64,000 bases of DNA. Origin: Amycolatopsis saalfeldensis (GTDB taxonomy: Bacteria > Actinomycetota > Actinomycetes > Mycobacteriales > Pseudonocardiaceae). The stretch is taken from contig NZ_FOEF01000005.1 in assembly GCF_900110575.1 (NCBI RefSeq), positions 186,001-250,000 of the forward strand, written 5' to 3'. The notes beneath the pieces are model-generated. The model did no database searches, was not told where the DNA came from, and was given only the letters and a program-made list of their open reading frames with translations. Position numbers and translations under genes: made by a program. Positions 35,884-44,613 of this stretch are shown here, in pieces (the stretch's first letter is position 1; every line of letters starts with the position of its first letter).

Positions 35884-36909
35884 TCAGGATGCGCTCGCCT
35901 GCGGCACGATCATCGAGGCCACGTCGATCTTGCTGGGGATGGTGCCGAACTGCTGCATCAGGTCCGGGACGCGCTGCAGGCGCCGCGCGTCCAAAGTGGA
36001 CTGGAAGGTGAGCAGCGCGGTCAGCGAGGCGGTGGCCTGGTCGACCTTGGAGAACTGCACCATCAGCGGCTCGATCTTCGAGCGGTCCGCCGATTCCTTG
36101 GTGGCGCGCAGCATCGCGCGCTGGAAGGCCGCCACGGTCTTCGGGTTCGCCGAAGTGAACTTGCCCAGGGAGCCGTAGCCCGCGGTCGGGAAGTCCTGGG
36201 TGGCGCCGGAAGCGGTGTCGACGATCGGCACCGTGCCGTTGGTCTTGGCCGAGCTCGTGATGAACGGCTCGGTCAGGAAGCCCGCGTCCACGTCGCCGCG
36301 CTTGACCGCGCCGCCGATCAGCGGGAAGCCCATCGAGACCCACTTGATGCCGGTGAAGTCCACGCCGTTGTCGCGCATGACCGACTTGGTCAGCGTGTCG
36401 CAGATCGTGTTCTGCGCGGTGATGGCGATCCGCTTGCCGGCCAGGTCGTGCACGTTCTTCACGACGCCGCCGGGCATCGCGACGATCTCGGTGCTCTTCG
36501 GGCCGGCCGACGAGGCGTCCGACACGAACTTGATGTCGGCGTTGGCCTTGCTCTTCGCGACGAAGAACGGGGTGTAGCTGGAGTAGGCGATGTCGACCTC
36601 GCCGGACTGGAGCTTCTGCAGGGAGGCGTCACCACTGGCGGCGTCAACGGTCTCGACCTCGAGGCCCTCGGCCTTGAAGTAGCCGTTCTGCACCGCGAGG
36701 TGGAACGGGGCCACGTCGATCGTCGGCATGATCGACACCTTGATCTTCGGCTTCTCCAGACCGGAGCCGGTGTTCGTGCTGCCCGAGTCGTCCGAGCCGC
36801 CGAGCAGGCCGCAGCCGCTCGCGGTCAGTGCGACGCCGCCGGCCATGGCGAGCGAGAGAAAGCCGCGCCGCCCGAGTCTCGGCTGGCTGCTCCCGGCTGA
36901 ATCAAACAA
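35884..36909 (-). CDS. Tat-exported solute-binding lipoprotein (SsuA/NMT1-like)
   Basis: A 341-residue binding protein. The N-terminus has a twin-arginine signal (GRRGFLSLAMAG, Arg14-Arg15) and a lipobox TASGC (Cys33), so it is folded in the cytoplasm and then anchored outside. The mature part shows the nitrate/sulfonate/taurine pattern: VAPFHLAVQNGYFKAEGLEVETVDA, SGEVDIAYSSYTPFFVAKS and EPFITSSAK. TTG at 36909 follows AAGGAGCGGC. It is first in the importer operon and divergent from the conservon NIT kinase across 520 bp, the same layout as the orphan binding protein at 22057. Ligand unknown. Confidence 0.9.
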   Translation of the reverse strand: MFDSAGSSQPRLGRRGFLSLAMAGGVALTASGCGLLGGSDDSGSTNTGSGLEKPKIKVSIMPTIDVAPFHLAVQNGYFKAEGLEVETVDAASGDASLQKLQSGEVDIAYSSYTPFFVAKSKANADIKFVSDASSAGPKSTEIVAMPGGVVKNVHDLAGKRIAITAQNTICDTLTKSVMRDNGVDFTGIKWVSMGFPLIGGAVKRGDVDAGFLTEPFITSSAKTNGTVPIVDTASGATQDFPTAGYGSLGKFTSANPKTVAAFQRAMLRATKESADRSKIEPLMVQFSKVDQATASLTALLTFQSTLDARRLQRVPDLMQQFGTIPSKIDVASMIVPQASAS

Positions 36910-37429
36910 GGCCGCTCCTTGGAAATGAGGTCACGTGTGGCTGACCAGTGGGTTGGAGTGTGGCTCATTGTCCGGAGTCACGCGGCTACTGTAGAGAAGC
37001 GATCTTGCGATCACAATGGGTGGTCAAAAACGTTGCCCGAGTGGTTTCAGTCACTCGTACAGGTGATCGAAGGTCCCTGCGTGTGCCCGATCTGGCCCAT
37101 CATGGTGCTGCCCGATTGGTCTTGATCGGCTGTACGGGTGCTCCCATGCGGCTGTCAAGAGGGTTACAAATCGGCCAGTCGTTCGCTACCCTCTGCTCCG
37201 GCAGAGTGAGGTATGGACCACCGATGTAGTGAGAGTTTGCCTCGTCAAGAGGCATTCTGCGCGGGCCGTTGCCAGTCGGCGACCTTGTGGCTTAGGCCGA
37301 ACGGACCAGTGATCGACCAGTGCGGGGAACGAACGTCATGCAAGTGCTGAACCGATTCCGCGCCGGGAGGTGCGGTGAACCGCACCTGGAAGTCGATCTT
37401 CTCACTCGTAAGGGTGTAATGACGCGGTC
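36910..37429. promoter_or_regulatory. 520-bp divergent control region between importer operon and conservon
   Basis: No gene seen. It is AT-richer than the neighbours and holds several perfect palindromes: CGAGTG/CACTCG at about 37038-37057, TGCCTC/GAGGCA (37238-37243 with 37249-37254), and a 9-bp inverted repeat with a two-base gap at 37368-37387, 42 bases before the kinase ATG. The length suggests long leaders or multiple regulators acting on both divergent transcripts. Confidence 0.5.
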
Positions 37430-40400
37430 ATGTCCGGCGCTCCGACCCCTCGGAGAGCCGGGCCGCCTGCCGGGAGTGTGCGGATAGTGGTCCCGGGCTC
37501 GGCAGGCTTCAATTCACAGGGTCCTTCGGGGCCGGACAACGATGGTGGTGCGGCGGTGCCGGACGAAGACACCGCGGGGTCGGGAGGGGCCTCCGCGAGC
37601 GAAGGCGGGGCAGTGGCTCCCGCGCGGAAGGGCTCGGTCTTTGCGCTGGGCAACTGGCGGCTGAGGTCGAAGCTCGCCCTGATCCTGATCATCCCGACGC
37701 TGACCGCGCTGGTGCTGGGCTCCCTGCGCGTGGTGGACGACATCCAGCAGACGGTGCAGTTCGGCCACACGGCCGACCAGGTCGCCTTCGCGGTCAAGGT
37801 CACCACCGTGGTCCACGACCTGCAGGGCGAGCGCGCGCTCGCCGTCGCCCGGCTCTCCTCCGGCGACTCGCTCCGCCAGACCGGCCTGGACGCGCAGATG
37901 GCGAAGGTCGACCGTGACGTCGACGACCTGCGCAACGCCGTGGTCACGCTGAACACCGACACCCAGGCCACCAGCGACCGGTACGCGCGCGGCCTCCAGC
38001 GCCTCGACGCGCTGCAGCCGCTGCGCGCGGCGATCAGCACCTCTTCTTATTCGGATGTTGCGGTGCTGGACACCTATTCGTCCATCCTCGACTCGCTCAT
38101 CCAGCTGGGCCGCGAGGTGACCACCGCGGTCACCGACCGGGACCTGCTGCGCCTGGGCAACAGCACGCAGTCGATCAGCGAGGCCAAGGAGTTCATCGTC
38201 CGCGGTGACGCGGCGCTGCAGATCGCGGCCTTCCGCGACGGATTCCCCGGCGACCTGCTCGACGAGGCGCGGGCCTCGGAGGCCAGTGGTGACGCGTCGG
38301 TCGCGGCGTTCCTCGCGAACGCCACCGACGACCAGGTCCAGCTGTACAACGACACCGTTTCGGGCCCGGAGGTCGACGACCGGCGCCGGATCCAGACCTC
38401 GTCGTTCTCCTTCGCGCAGCAGGGCGCGCCGCTCAACATCAACCCCACCGAGCTCGGCCAGGACAGCACCGTGGCGGCGGACAAGCTGCACGCGGTGGAG
38501 AGCAGCCTGCTGTCCCAGCTCCGCTCGCAGGCCGACGGCCTGGCCTCCAACGCCGTGCGGTCGGCTTGGATCGGCGGCGCGGTCGTGCTCGCCGCGCTGA
38601 TCGCGGCCCTGATCCTGATGCTCGTGATCGCCCGCCTGATGCTGCGCCCGCTCCGGGTGCTGCGGACGACGGCGCTGGACGTCGCCTACACCCGGCTGCC
38701 GGAGACGGTGCAGTCCATCCTGGACGACCCGGACCCGGTCAACGCCTCGAAGAAGGCGGTCGCCCCGGTGCCGGTCACCTCCCGCGACGAGATCGGCGAG
38801 GTGGCGCGCTCGTTCGACGTGGTCCACGAGCAGGCCGTCAAGATGGCCGCCGAACAGGCACTGCTGCGCGAGAACGTCAACGGCATCTTCGTGAACCTCT
38901 CCCGCCGCTCGCAGCGGCTGGTGGAGCGCCAGCTGGGCGTGATCGACCGGCTGGAGGCCGACGAGCAGGACCCGGACCACTTGGCCAGCCTGTTCGAGCT
39001 CGACCACCTCGCCACTCGGCTGCGCCGGAACGGCGAGTCGCTGCTGGTGCTCTCGGGCGCCGGGCTGGCGAAGTCCGTGCCCAAGCCGGTGCCGGCCGCG
39101 GACGTGATCGGTGCCGCGGTCTCGGAGATCGAGCAGTACGCGCGCATCGAGGTCGGGATCGTGCCCGAGGTCGCGGTGCAGGGCCTCGCCATCCACGACC
39201 TCGTGCACGTGCTCGCGGAGCTGCTCGACAACGCGACCTACTTCTCCGAGCCGGAGACGAAGGTCACCGTCCGCGCCGTCATCACCCGCAAGAAGGCGCT
39301 GGCCATCCAGGTCACCGACCACGGCGTGGGCATGGGCGACGACCGGCTCGCCGAGATCAACCAGCGGCTGGCCGACCCGCCGGACCTGGACGTGTCGGTG
39401 ACCCGCCGGATGGGCCTGTACGTGGTCGCCCGCCTGGCCCAGCGCCACGGCATCGAGGTGCGGCTGCGCGAGAACGAGGACATCGAGGGCGGCGTCATCG
39501 CCCGGGTCGTGGTGCCGGCCGAGCTGCTCACCCAGATCCGCGTGGCCACCCCGCCGCCGCGGCACACGCCGCCGCCGGTCAACCGCAGCGAGGTGTCGCA
39601 CCCGAGCTTCCCGCCGGTCAACCGGCCGCTCGAGCGCGGGCCCGAAGCCACTCCGCCGCCCCCTTCGGCCCCACCGCCGCCGCCCGCGGCGCCGGCCCCG
39701 TCGAACGGCGGCCTGGTCCCCCTCGACCAGCCGATCAGCCTCGACGACCTGGTCGCGGGCAACCGCGCCGCCGGGCCGTTCCTCAGCCCGGAGATGCCGG
39801 TCCCGGAGAGCCCGGCGTGGCCGACCGCGGAAGATCTGGCGCCGCTCACCCAGCAGCCCAACGGGGACGGTGCGAGCCTGGCGGAGACGGAGTTCCCGCC
39901 GCTGGTGCTGCCGAAGCGCGAGCCGAAGTACCTCGCGCCGGAGGAGCCCCAGCGGGCCGAGCCCGTCGCCGACGACAGCTCTTCGGCCCTCGAGGACGAC
40001 GTGCCCACCCGGCGGCTGCCGATCTACCAGTCGGTGCTCTCGCGGTGGTTCAGCGAAGGCAGCGACGGGGGCGACGGCGAGCCCGGTTTGGCCGAGGACC
40101 TCACGGCCATGCCGTCGAAGGCCGAGACGCCCGCGGAGCCGGAACGGACCACCGCCCCGGCCCCGGCGGAGAGCAGCAACGGCACGCACGAGCCCCGTCA
40201 GGAGGAACCGATCGAAGCGACGCCGCTCTACCCTGGTTCCGACGACGGCTCGGACGAAAGCTGGAGCAGCGCCTCCGACGAGGGCTGGCAGGCCGCGCAG
40301 TCGTTGCTCGAGACCAAGAACGAGGAGGTGACGACGGCCGGGTTGCCCAAGCGCGTCCCGAACGCGTACCTGGTCCCGGGCTCGATCGGCAGTCCCTCGG

Positions 40401-40633
40401 AATCCTCCGAGCCGCACAATTCCTTCACCGACGCGACCTCCGGGCTGCCCGGAACGGGTGCGATGACCCGCTCGGCCTCCGCGGCTCGCAGCAGGATGGC
40501 AAGCTTCCAGCGTGGGTACACCTCCGGGAGGCACGCATTGAAGGACCGACCGGCCGACGACAGGCTCGGCGAGGACGGTGTTCCGGTGAGTGGATCCGGG
40601 TACTTGAGCGACAGCAGTGAGGAGCGACAGTGA
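37430..40633 (+). CDS. Conservon sensor kinase with NIT domain (CvnA)
   Basis: A 1067-residue membrane histidine kinase. TM1 about 82-101, extracytoplasmic NIT domain about 102-381, TM2 about 382-403, then [18 protein letters not shown] (His526) and HATPase motifs [17 protein letters not shown] and [17 protein letters not shown] disordered Pro/Glu/Ser tail of about 330 residues ends in the basic [17 protein letters not shown], like the tail of the kinase at 23218. It is the first gene of a complete conservon; its stop overlaps the Roadblock start by four bases. In Streptomyces CvnABCD act like a G-protein-coupled receptor complex at the membrane. Confidence 0.94.
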   Translation: MSGAPTPRRAGPPAGSVRIVVPGSAGFNSQGPSGPDNDGGAAVPDEDTAGSGGASASEGGAVAPARKGSVFALGNWRLRSKLALILIIPTLTALVLGSLRVVDDIQQTVQFGHTADQVAFAVKVTTVVHDLQGERALAVARLSSGDSLRQTGLDAQMAKVDRDVDDLRNAVVTLNTDTQATSDRYARGLQRLDALQPLRAAISTSSYSDVAVLDTYSSILDSLIQLGREVTTAVTDRDLLRLGNSTQSISEAKEFIVRGDAALQIAAFRDGFPGDLLDEARASEASGDASVAAFLANATDDQVQLYNDTVSGPEVDDRRRIQTSSFSFAQQGAPLNINPTELGQDSTVAADKLHAVESSLLSQLRSQADGLASNAVRSAWIGGAVVLAALIAALILMLVIARLMLRPLRVLRTTALDVAYTRLPETVQSILDDPDPVNASKKAVAPVPVTSRDEIGEVARSFDVVHEQAVKMAAEQALLRENVNGIFVNLSRRSQRLVERQLGVIDRLEADEQDPDHLASLFELDHLATRLRRNGESLLVLSGAGLAKSVPKPVPAADVIGAAVSEIEQYARIEVGIVPEVAVQGLAIHDLVHVLAELLDNATYFSEPETKVTVRAVITRKKALAIQVTDHGVGMGDDRLAEINQRLADPPDLDVSVTRRMGLYVVARLAQRHGIEVRLRENEDIEGGVIARVVVPAELLTQIRVATPPPRHTPPPVNRSEVSHPSFPPVNRPLERGPEATPPPPSAPPPPPAAPAPSNGGLVPLDQPISLDDLVAGNRAAGPFLSPEMPVPESPAWPTAEDLAPLTQQPNGDGASLAETEFPPLVLPKREPKYLAPEEPQRAEPVADDSSSALEDDVPTRRLPIYQSVLSRWFSEGSDGGDGEPGLAEDLTAMPSKAETPAEPERTTAPAPAESSNGTHEPRQEEPIEATPLYPGSDDGSDESWSSASDEGWQAAQSLLETKNEEVTTAGLPKRVPNAYLVPGSIGSPSESSEPHNSFTDATSGLPGTGAMTRSASAARSRMASFQRGYTSGRHALKDRPADDRLGEDGVPVSGSGYLSDSSEERQ

Positions 40634-41106
40634 CACGGGCGGGTGCAGTGCAGCCGGGAGGCGGCTCGGCGCAGCCGAACGGCAGGGCGGCAGGCGGCGC
40701 GGCGGGTAGCTTCGCGTGGCTGATCACGGACTTCGTGCACCGGGTGCCGGGTGCGGCCCACGCGGTCGTCGTCTCGGCGGACGGGCTCCTGCTGGCCGCC
40801 TCGCGCGGCCTGCCGAAGGACCGGGCCGACCAGCTGGCGGCGGTCGCGTCCGGGCTGACCAGCCTGGCGCGCGGAGCGGCGAAGGTGTTCGAAGGCGGCC
40901 CGGTCGCGCAGACCGTGGTCGAAATGGCCAATGGCTTCCTGTTCCTGATGTCGGTTTCCGACGGCTCGTGCCTCGCGGTGCTGGGCTCGCCGGAGAGCGA
41001 CATCGGTTTGGTGGTGTACGAGATGACCCTGCTCGTCGAACGGGTCGGCCAGCAGCTGACTCCGGAGATGCGCGCGCAACTGCAGGGCTCGGCGGTCCGC
41101 CGCTAG
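40630..41106 (+). CDS. Roadblock/LC7 protein (CvnB)
   Basis: A 158-residue cytoplasmic Roadblock/LC7-domain protein ([35 protein letters not shown], then [41 protein letters not shown]). Such proteins are regulators of the small GTPase partner encoded two genes later. GTG at 40630 overlaps the kinase stop (GTGA), so it is translationally coupled. About 30 Gly/Gln-rich residues precede the domain. Confidence 0.94.
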   Translation: MTRAGAVQPGGGSAQPNGRAAGGAAGSFAWLITDFVHRVPGAAHAVVVSADGLLLAASRGLPKDRADQLAAVASGLTSLARGAAKVFEGGPVAQTVVEMANGFLFLMSVSDGSCLAVLGSPESDIGLVVYEMTLLVERVGQQLTPEMRAQLQGSAVRR

Positions 41107-41133
41107 GCGGGCCGGGAACTTCAGGAGCAGACC

Positions 41134-41895
41134 GTGGACGACGGGCGCTTGAGGGGCGATGGCCGGCTCGGTGACGACTTCACCGGCGGGTGGGGCGAGC
41201 GGGACGACGGGCGGGAGGACTGGAAGTCCTTCCGCGACCGGGTCGACCGCGAATGGCGCGCCCGCCGCGTCCAGGGGTCGGACTCGGATCCGGTGCGGGA
41301 GCCGCCGAACTGGCTGACCGACAGCAATGCCGGTCAGGGACCGGACGTCACGGGCGTGCCCGGCTACCGCGACCGCCTGCTCGGCGGGCCGGGGGCCGAG
41401 CTGTTCGGCGGGGCCAGCGGGCCGCTGTACGACTCCGCCGAGTTCGCGGCGTTCAGCGCGGAGCAGGACGGCTCGCCCGGACCGTCGTCGAACGAGCTGG
41501 CGGCGGCGCTGCCGATGCAGGCGTCGGCCGAGCCGCCGGTCACCGAGGTGGAGACCTCCGGTCTGGTCCGGCCCTACTTCCGCACCCGCGGCCGGACGAA
41601 GCCGACGTACGACCTCGCGATCGAGGCGCTGATCTCGACCAGCGAGCAGGGGCGCGTGCTCGACCGCGTGCGCGTGCCCGAGCACCGGTCGATCTGCGAT
41701 CTGTGCCTGGACACCCGCTCCGTGGCCGAGGTGGCGGCGCTGCTGCGGCTGCCGCTCGGCGTAGTGCGAGTTCTGATTGGTGACGTGGCCGGCCTCGGCC
41801 TGGTGCTGGTGCACTCGACCAGCGACACGGCAGTGGGCGACCGCCCGAGTATCGAGTTCATGGAAAGGGTGCTCAGTGGGCTTCGGAGAATTTGA
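41134..41895 (+). CDS. DUF742 protein (CvnC)
   Basis: A 253-residue protein. The C-terminal 120 residues are the DUF742 winged-helix-like domain (LVRPYFRTRGRTKPTYDLAIEALIST and ICDLCLDTRSVAEVAALLRLPLGVVRVLIGDVAGLGLVLVH). The first 130 residues are Asp/Gly/Pro-rich and probably disordered. GTG at 41134 follows AGGAG. Its last 20 bases overlap the start of the GTPase gene. CvnC proteins bind the kinase-GTPase complex. Confidence 0.93.
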   Translation: MDDGRLRGDGRLGDDFTGGWGERDDGREDWKSFRDRVDREWRARRVQGSDSDPVREPPNWLTDSNAGQGPDVTGVPGYRDRLLGGPGAELFGGASGPLYDSAEFAAFSAEQDGSPGPSSNELAAALPMQASAEPPVTEVETSGLVRPYFRTRGRTKPTYDLAIEALISTSEQGRVLDRVRVPEHRSICDLCLDTRSVAEVAALLRLPLGVVRVLIGDVAGLGLVLVHSTSDTAVGDRPSIEFMERVLSGLRRI

Positions 41896-42484
41896 CTCCG
41901 ACGCGAACGCGCCGCAGGTGACCGGTCCGACCTCGTCGGCCAAGATCGTGGTCGCCGGCGGGTTCGGTTCGGGCAAGACGACGATGGTCGGGGCGATCTC
42001 GGAGATCGACCCGCTGACCACCGAGGCCATGATGACCGAGGCGAGTGTCGGCCACGACGACACCACCGCCACGCCGAACAAGACGACCACCACGGTCGCC
42101 ATGGACTTCGGCCGGATCTCGCTCGACTCGGACCTCGTCCTGTACGTGTTCGGGACGCCGGGCCAGCACCGGTTCTGGTTCATGTGGGACGACCTCGCGG
42201 TCGGCGCGATCGGGGCGGTGGTCCTGGTGGACACGCGGCGGCTGGCCGACGCGTTCCCCTCGATCGACTTCTTCGAGAACCGGAAGCTGCCCTACGTCGT
42301 CGCGATCAACTGTTTCGACCGGTTGCTGCACCACCAGATCGAAGACGTGCGGCACGCGCTGACGATCTCGCCGTCGGTGCCGATCATGGCGTGCGACGCG
42401 CGGGAGCGGGATTCCGCCAAGCAGGTGCTGATCTCCGTCGTGCAGCACGCCATCGCGCACGACTCGGCTCTGCGGGCGGGTTAG
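41876..42484 (+). CDS. Conservon ATP/GTP-binding protein (CvnD)
   Basis: A 202-residue small GTPase-like protein. Walker A GGFGSGKTT (about residues 29-37), switch II-like FGTPGQHRFWFMW and NCFD (an NKxD variant, Asn-Cys-Phe-Asp) are visible. CvnD proteins hydrolyse GTP and sit on the membrane complex. GTG at 41876 lies inside the DUF742 gene (20-base overlap), with GGAAAGGG upstream, so the four conservon genes form one coupled operon. A hairpin at 42571-42595 is a candidate terminator. Confidence 0.93.
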   Translation: MGFGEFDSDANAPQVTGPTSSAKIVVAGGFGSGKTTMVGAISEIDPLTTEAMMTEASVGHDDTTATPNKTTTTVAMDFGRISLDSDLVLYVFGTPGQHRFWFMWDDLAVGAIGAVVLVDTRRLADAFPSIDFFENRKLPYVVAINCFDRLLHHQIEDVRHALTISPSVPIMACDARERDSAKQVLISVVQHAIAHDSALRAG

Positions 42485-42570
42485 GACCGAAATACCCCCG
42501 CCAGTCGGATGCGGCCGTTGGAGTGAACTCGACGGGCTTCACCCGCTTCGGGGAGTGGTGTATCCGGCCG

Positions 42571-42595
42571 GAGCCGGGTCGACTGGACCCGGCTC
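42571..42595 (+). terminator. 10-bp hairpin behind the conservon; surrounding 400-bp gap
   Basis: Arms 42571-42580 and 42586-42595 are perfect complements with a five-base loop; no T-run. The whole gap 42485-42892 has no convincing gene. It also holds two copies of GGTGCGCAC at about 42730 and 42755, flanking TACGTACG, near the expected promoter of the second Roadblock gene. Confidence 0.5.
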
Positions 42596-42892
42596 GCCAC
42601 GGCCGGGGGCCGACCAAGCCGGACCGGCCGGTCGGCACGTCGATGACCTGCGCGGACACCCCTCCGCGACGGGTTGCCGATGCCACCACCGGGTGACCCA
42701 CGAAGGCGTGGTCCGGATGGGGTCCGCGCGGTGCGCACTCGCCTGAGTACGTACGGTGCGCACCACTTCGACCAGTGGGACTCGACACCGTCGGCCAGGT
42801 GAATACGCTGGGAACGGCATCTTCACGGGGCGGCCGTGATCATGGCGAGCGGTGAGTTTCGGGATCGGCAGCTGCGGCAGCGAGGAGGGACA

Positions 42893-43321
42893 GTGACCGT
42901 GTCCGGCCAGGAAGAGGGCCAGCGCACGTTCGGTTGGCTGATCACGGACTTCGTGCGCCGGGTGCCCGGTGCCGCGCACGGGGTGCTGGTGTCGGCCGAC
43001 GGTCTGCTGCTCGCGCCTTCCGAGGGGCTGCCGCAGGAACGGGCCGAGCAGCTCTCGGCGGTCGCCTCGGGCCTGATCAGCCTCACCCACGGAGCCGCCC
43101 GCTGTTTCGAGGCGGGCGGGGTGAACCAGACCGTGGTCGAGATGGAGCGCGGGTACCTGTTCCTCATGTCGGTCTCCGACGGCTCGTCGCTGGCGGTGCT
43201 GGCCGCGCCGACCTGCGACATCGGCACGGTCGCGTACGAGATGACGCTGCTCGTGGAGCGCGTCGGCCAGCAGCTCACGCCGGAACTGCGCGCCCAGCTC
43301 CAGGGCGGGGTGCGTGGTTAG
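42893..43321 (+). CDS. Second Roadblock/LC7 protein (CvnB-like)
   Basis: A 142-residue Roadblock/LC7 protein very similar to the one at 40630: [29 protein letters not shown] and a near-identical [38 protein letters not shown] ending. GTG at 42893 after GAGGAGGG is preferred over an ATG at 42836. It is followed directly by a DUF742 gene but has no kinase or GTPase gene of its own. It probably arose by duplication of the neighbouring conservon middle genes. Confidence 0.93.
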   Translation: MTVSGQEEGQRTFGWLITDFVRRVPGAAHGVLVSADGLLLAPSEGLPQERAEQLSAVASGLISLTHGAARCFEAGGVNQTVVEMERGYLFLMSVSDGSSLAVLAAPTCDIGTVAYEMTLLVERVGQQLTPELRAQLQGGVRG

Positions 43322-43324
43322 TAG

Positions 43325-44605
43325 ATGAAGATCTCCGGATTCGGCGAGAGCGACACAGGGGCCTGGGACGCGCTCCACCGCGGCACCGACCGGGAGTCGT
43401 TCGACTCGCCCAGCCACTACGAGCTGAGCACCTTGAAGACGATGCTGCCGCACCGCCGCCCGAGCACCCCGCCGCCGCCGGCCGCGCCTCAGGAAGCACC
43501 GGAATCCGACGAGTGGGCCGGCGCTTCGGACTACTACGACGACGAAGGCCGCACCTGGCAGGACGACGGGGAATCCGGCCACTGGGCCGAGGACGCCGGT
43601 CCGGCGGCGCAGGAAACCGGTTACTACGGCGCGGATTACTACGACGCCGAGCCTTCCGGTCAGGCCGCGCCCGCTGGTTACCGTTCGGCCGCTTACGACA
43701 CCGGGTACGAGCGCTCCCCGTACGACTCGGGTCACCGGCAGACCGCGGCCGAGACGGACTACCACTCGGCCCCGCTCGACTCGGCGTACCGGCCCGCGCC
43801 GGCCTACGAGCCCTACACCGCGGAACCCGAGCCCGGCCGTTACGCCCAGCATCGCTTGGCGGAGCCCGAATACGCCGAGCCCGAATACGCCGAGCCCGGA
43901 CGGTCCGAAGCCGCCGCGGCCCACGACTGGTCCGAGACCGAAGCCGCCGACTACGACTGGCAGCAGCCGGAGCCGGCCCGCCGGAGCACGCACGCGGCCG
44001 ACGACCGGCAGTCCCGCGGCGGCCGGCATTCGTACGCCGCCGACGAGCCCGAGTGGCAGTCCGAACCGGACCCCGTGCAGCCGGAATACCTTGCCGCGCA
44101 ACAGGATTGGGCACCGGAGCCGACCGGGCGCACCAGTCACGCCGCCGAACAGGATTGGGCCCGCGAGCCCGCGTACGCGCCGGCCGCGGAACCTCTTTTC
44201 GAACCCACCGTCGAACCCACCGTCGAACCGGCCGTCCAACCCGCCGTGGACGCACCGGCCAAGCCGGCCCGCTCCCGCGTCCGCCCGTACGCCCGCACCG
44301 GTGGCCGCACCCGGTCCGACCACAACCTGGCGCTCGAGGCGCTCGTCTCCACCAGCGACGACGGCCGCCGGTACCGGGGCGTCCGGTCGATCGAGCACCG
44401 CCGGATCTGCGACCTCTGCCTGGACACCCGTTCGGTCGCCGAGATCGCCGCGCACCTGCGCCTGCCGCTGGGCGTGGTGAAGGTGCTGGTCGGCGACATG
44501 GCCGACCTCGGCCTCGTGCTGATCCACCAGACGGAGCTGATCCTCGGCGACCGCTCGTCGCGCGAGTTCATGGAACGGGTGCTGCAGGGCCTGCGCGCCC
44601 TCTGA
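43325..44605 (+). CDS. DUF742 protein with long Tyr/Glu-rich N-terminal extension
   Basis: A 426-residue protein whose last 120 residues are a DUF742 domain close to that at 41134 (RPYARTGGRTRSDHNLALEALVST, ICDLCLDTRSVAEIAAHLRLPLGVVKVL). The first 300 residues are disordered and rich in Tyr, Glu, Asp, Pro and Ala, with direct peptide repeats such as AEPEYAEPEYAEPG and EPTVEPTVEPAVQPAV. Over 25 Tyr residues occur in acidic context, which is unusual. ATG at 43325 is three bases after the Roadblock stop. It converges on the helicase-associated gene. Confidence 0.9.
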   Translation: MKISGFGESDTGAWDALHRGTDRESFDSPSHYELSTLKTMLPHRRPSTPPPPAAPQEAPESDEWAGASDYYDDEGRTWQDDGESGHWAEDAGPAAQETGYYGADYYDAEPSGQAAPAGYRSAAYDTGYERSPYDSGHRQTAAETDYHSAPLDSAYRPAPAYEPYTAEPEPGRYAQHRLAEPEYAEPEYAEPGRSEAAAAHDWSETEAADYDWQQPEPARRSTHAADDRQSRGGRHSYAADEPEWQSEPDPVQPEYLAAQQDWAPEPTGRTSHAAEQDWAREPAYAPAAEPLFEPTVEPTVEPAVQPAVDAPAKPARSRVRPYARTGGRTRSDHNLALEALVSTSDDGRRYRGVRSIEHRRICDLCLDTRSVAEIAAHLRLPLGVVKVLVGDMADLGLVLIHQTELILGDRSSREFMERVLQGLRAL

Positions 44606-44613
44606 AAGAAAGC

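Noticed and set aside
36919-37125. 68-codon frame in the importer/conservon gap
   Set aside because: No proper ribosome site, low third-position G/C and position in the promoter region.
42485-42835. Possible short gene between the two conservon parts
   Set aside because: Open frames here lack ribosome sites and run through hairpins; treated as non-coding.
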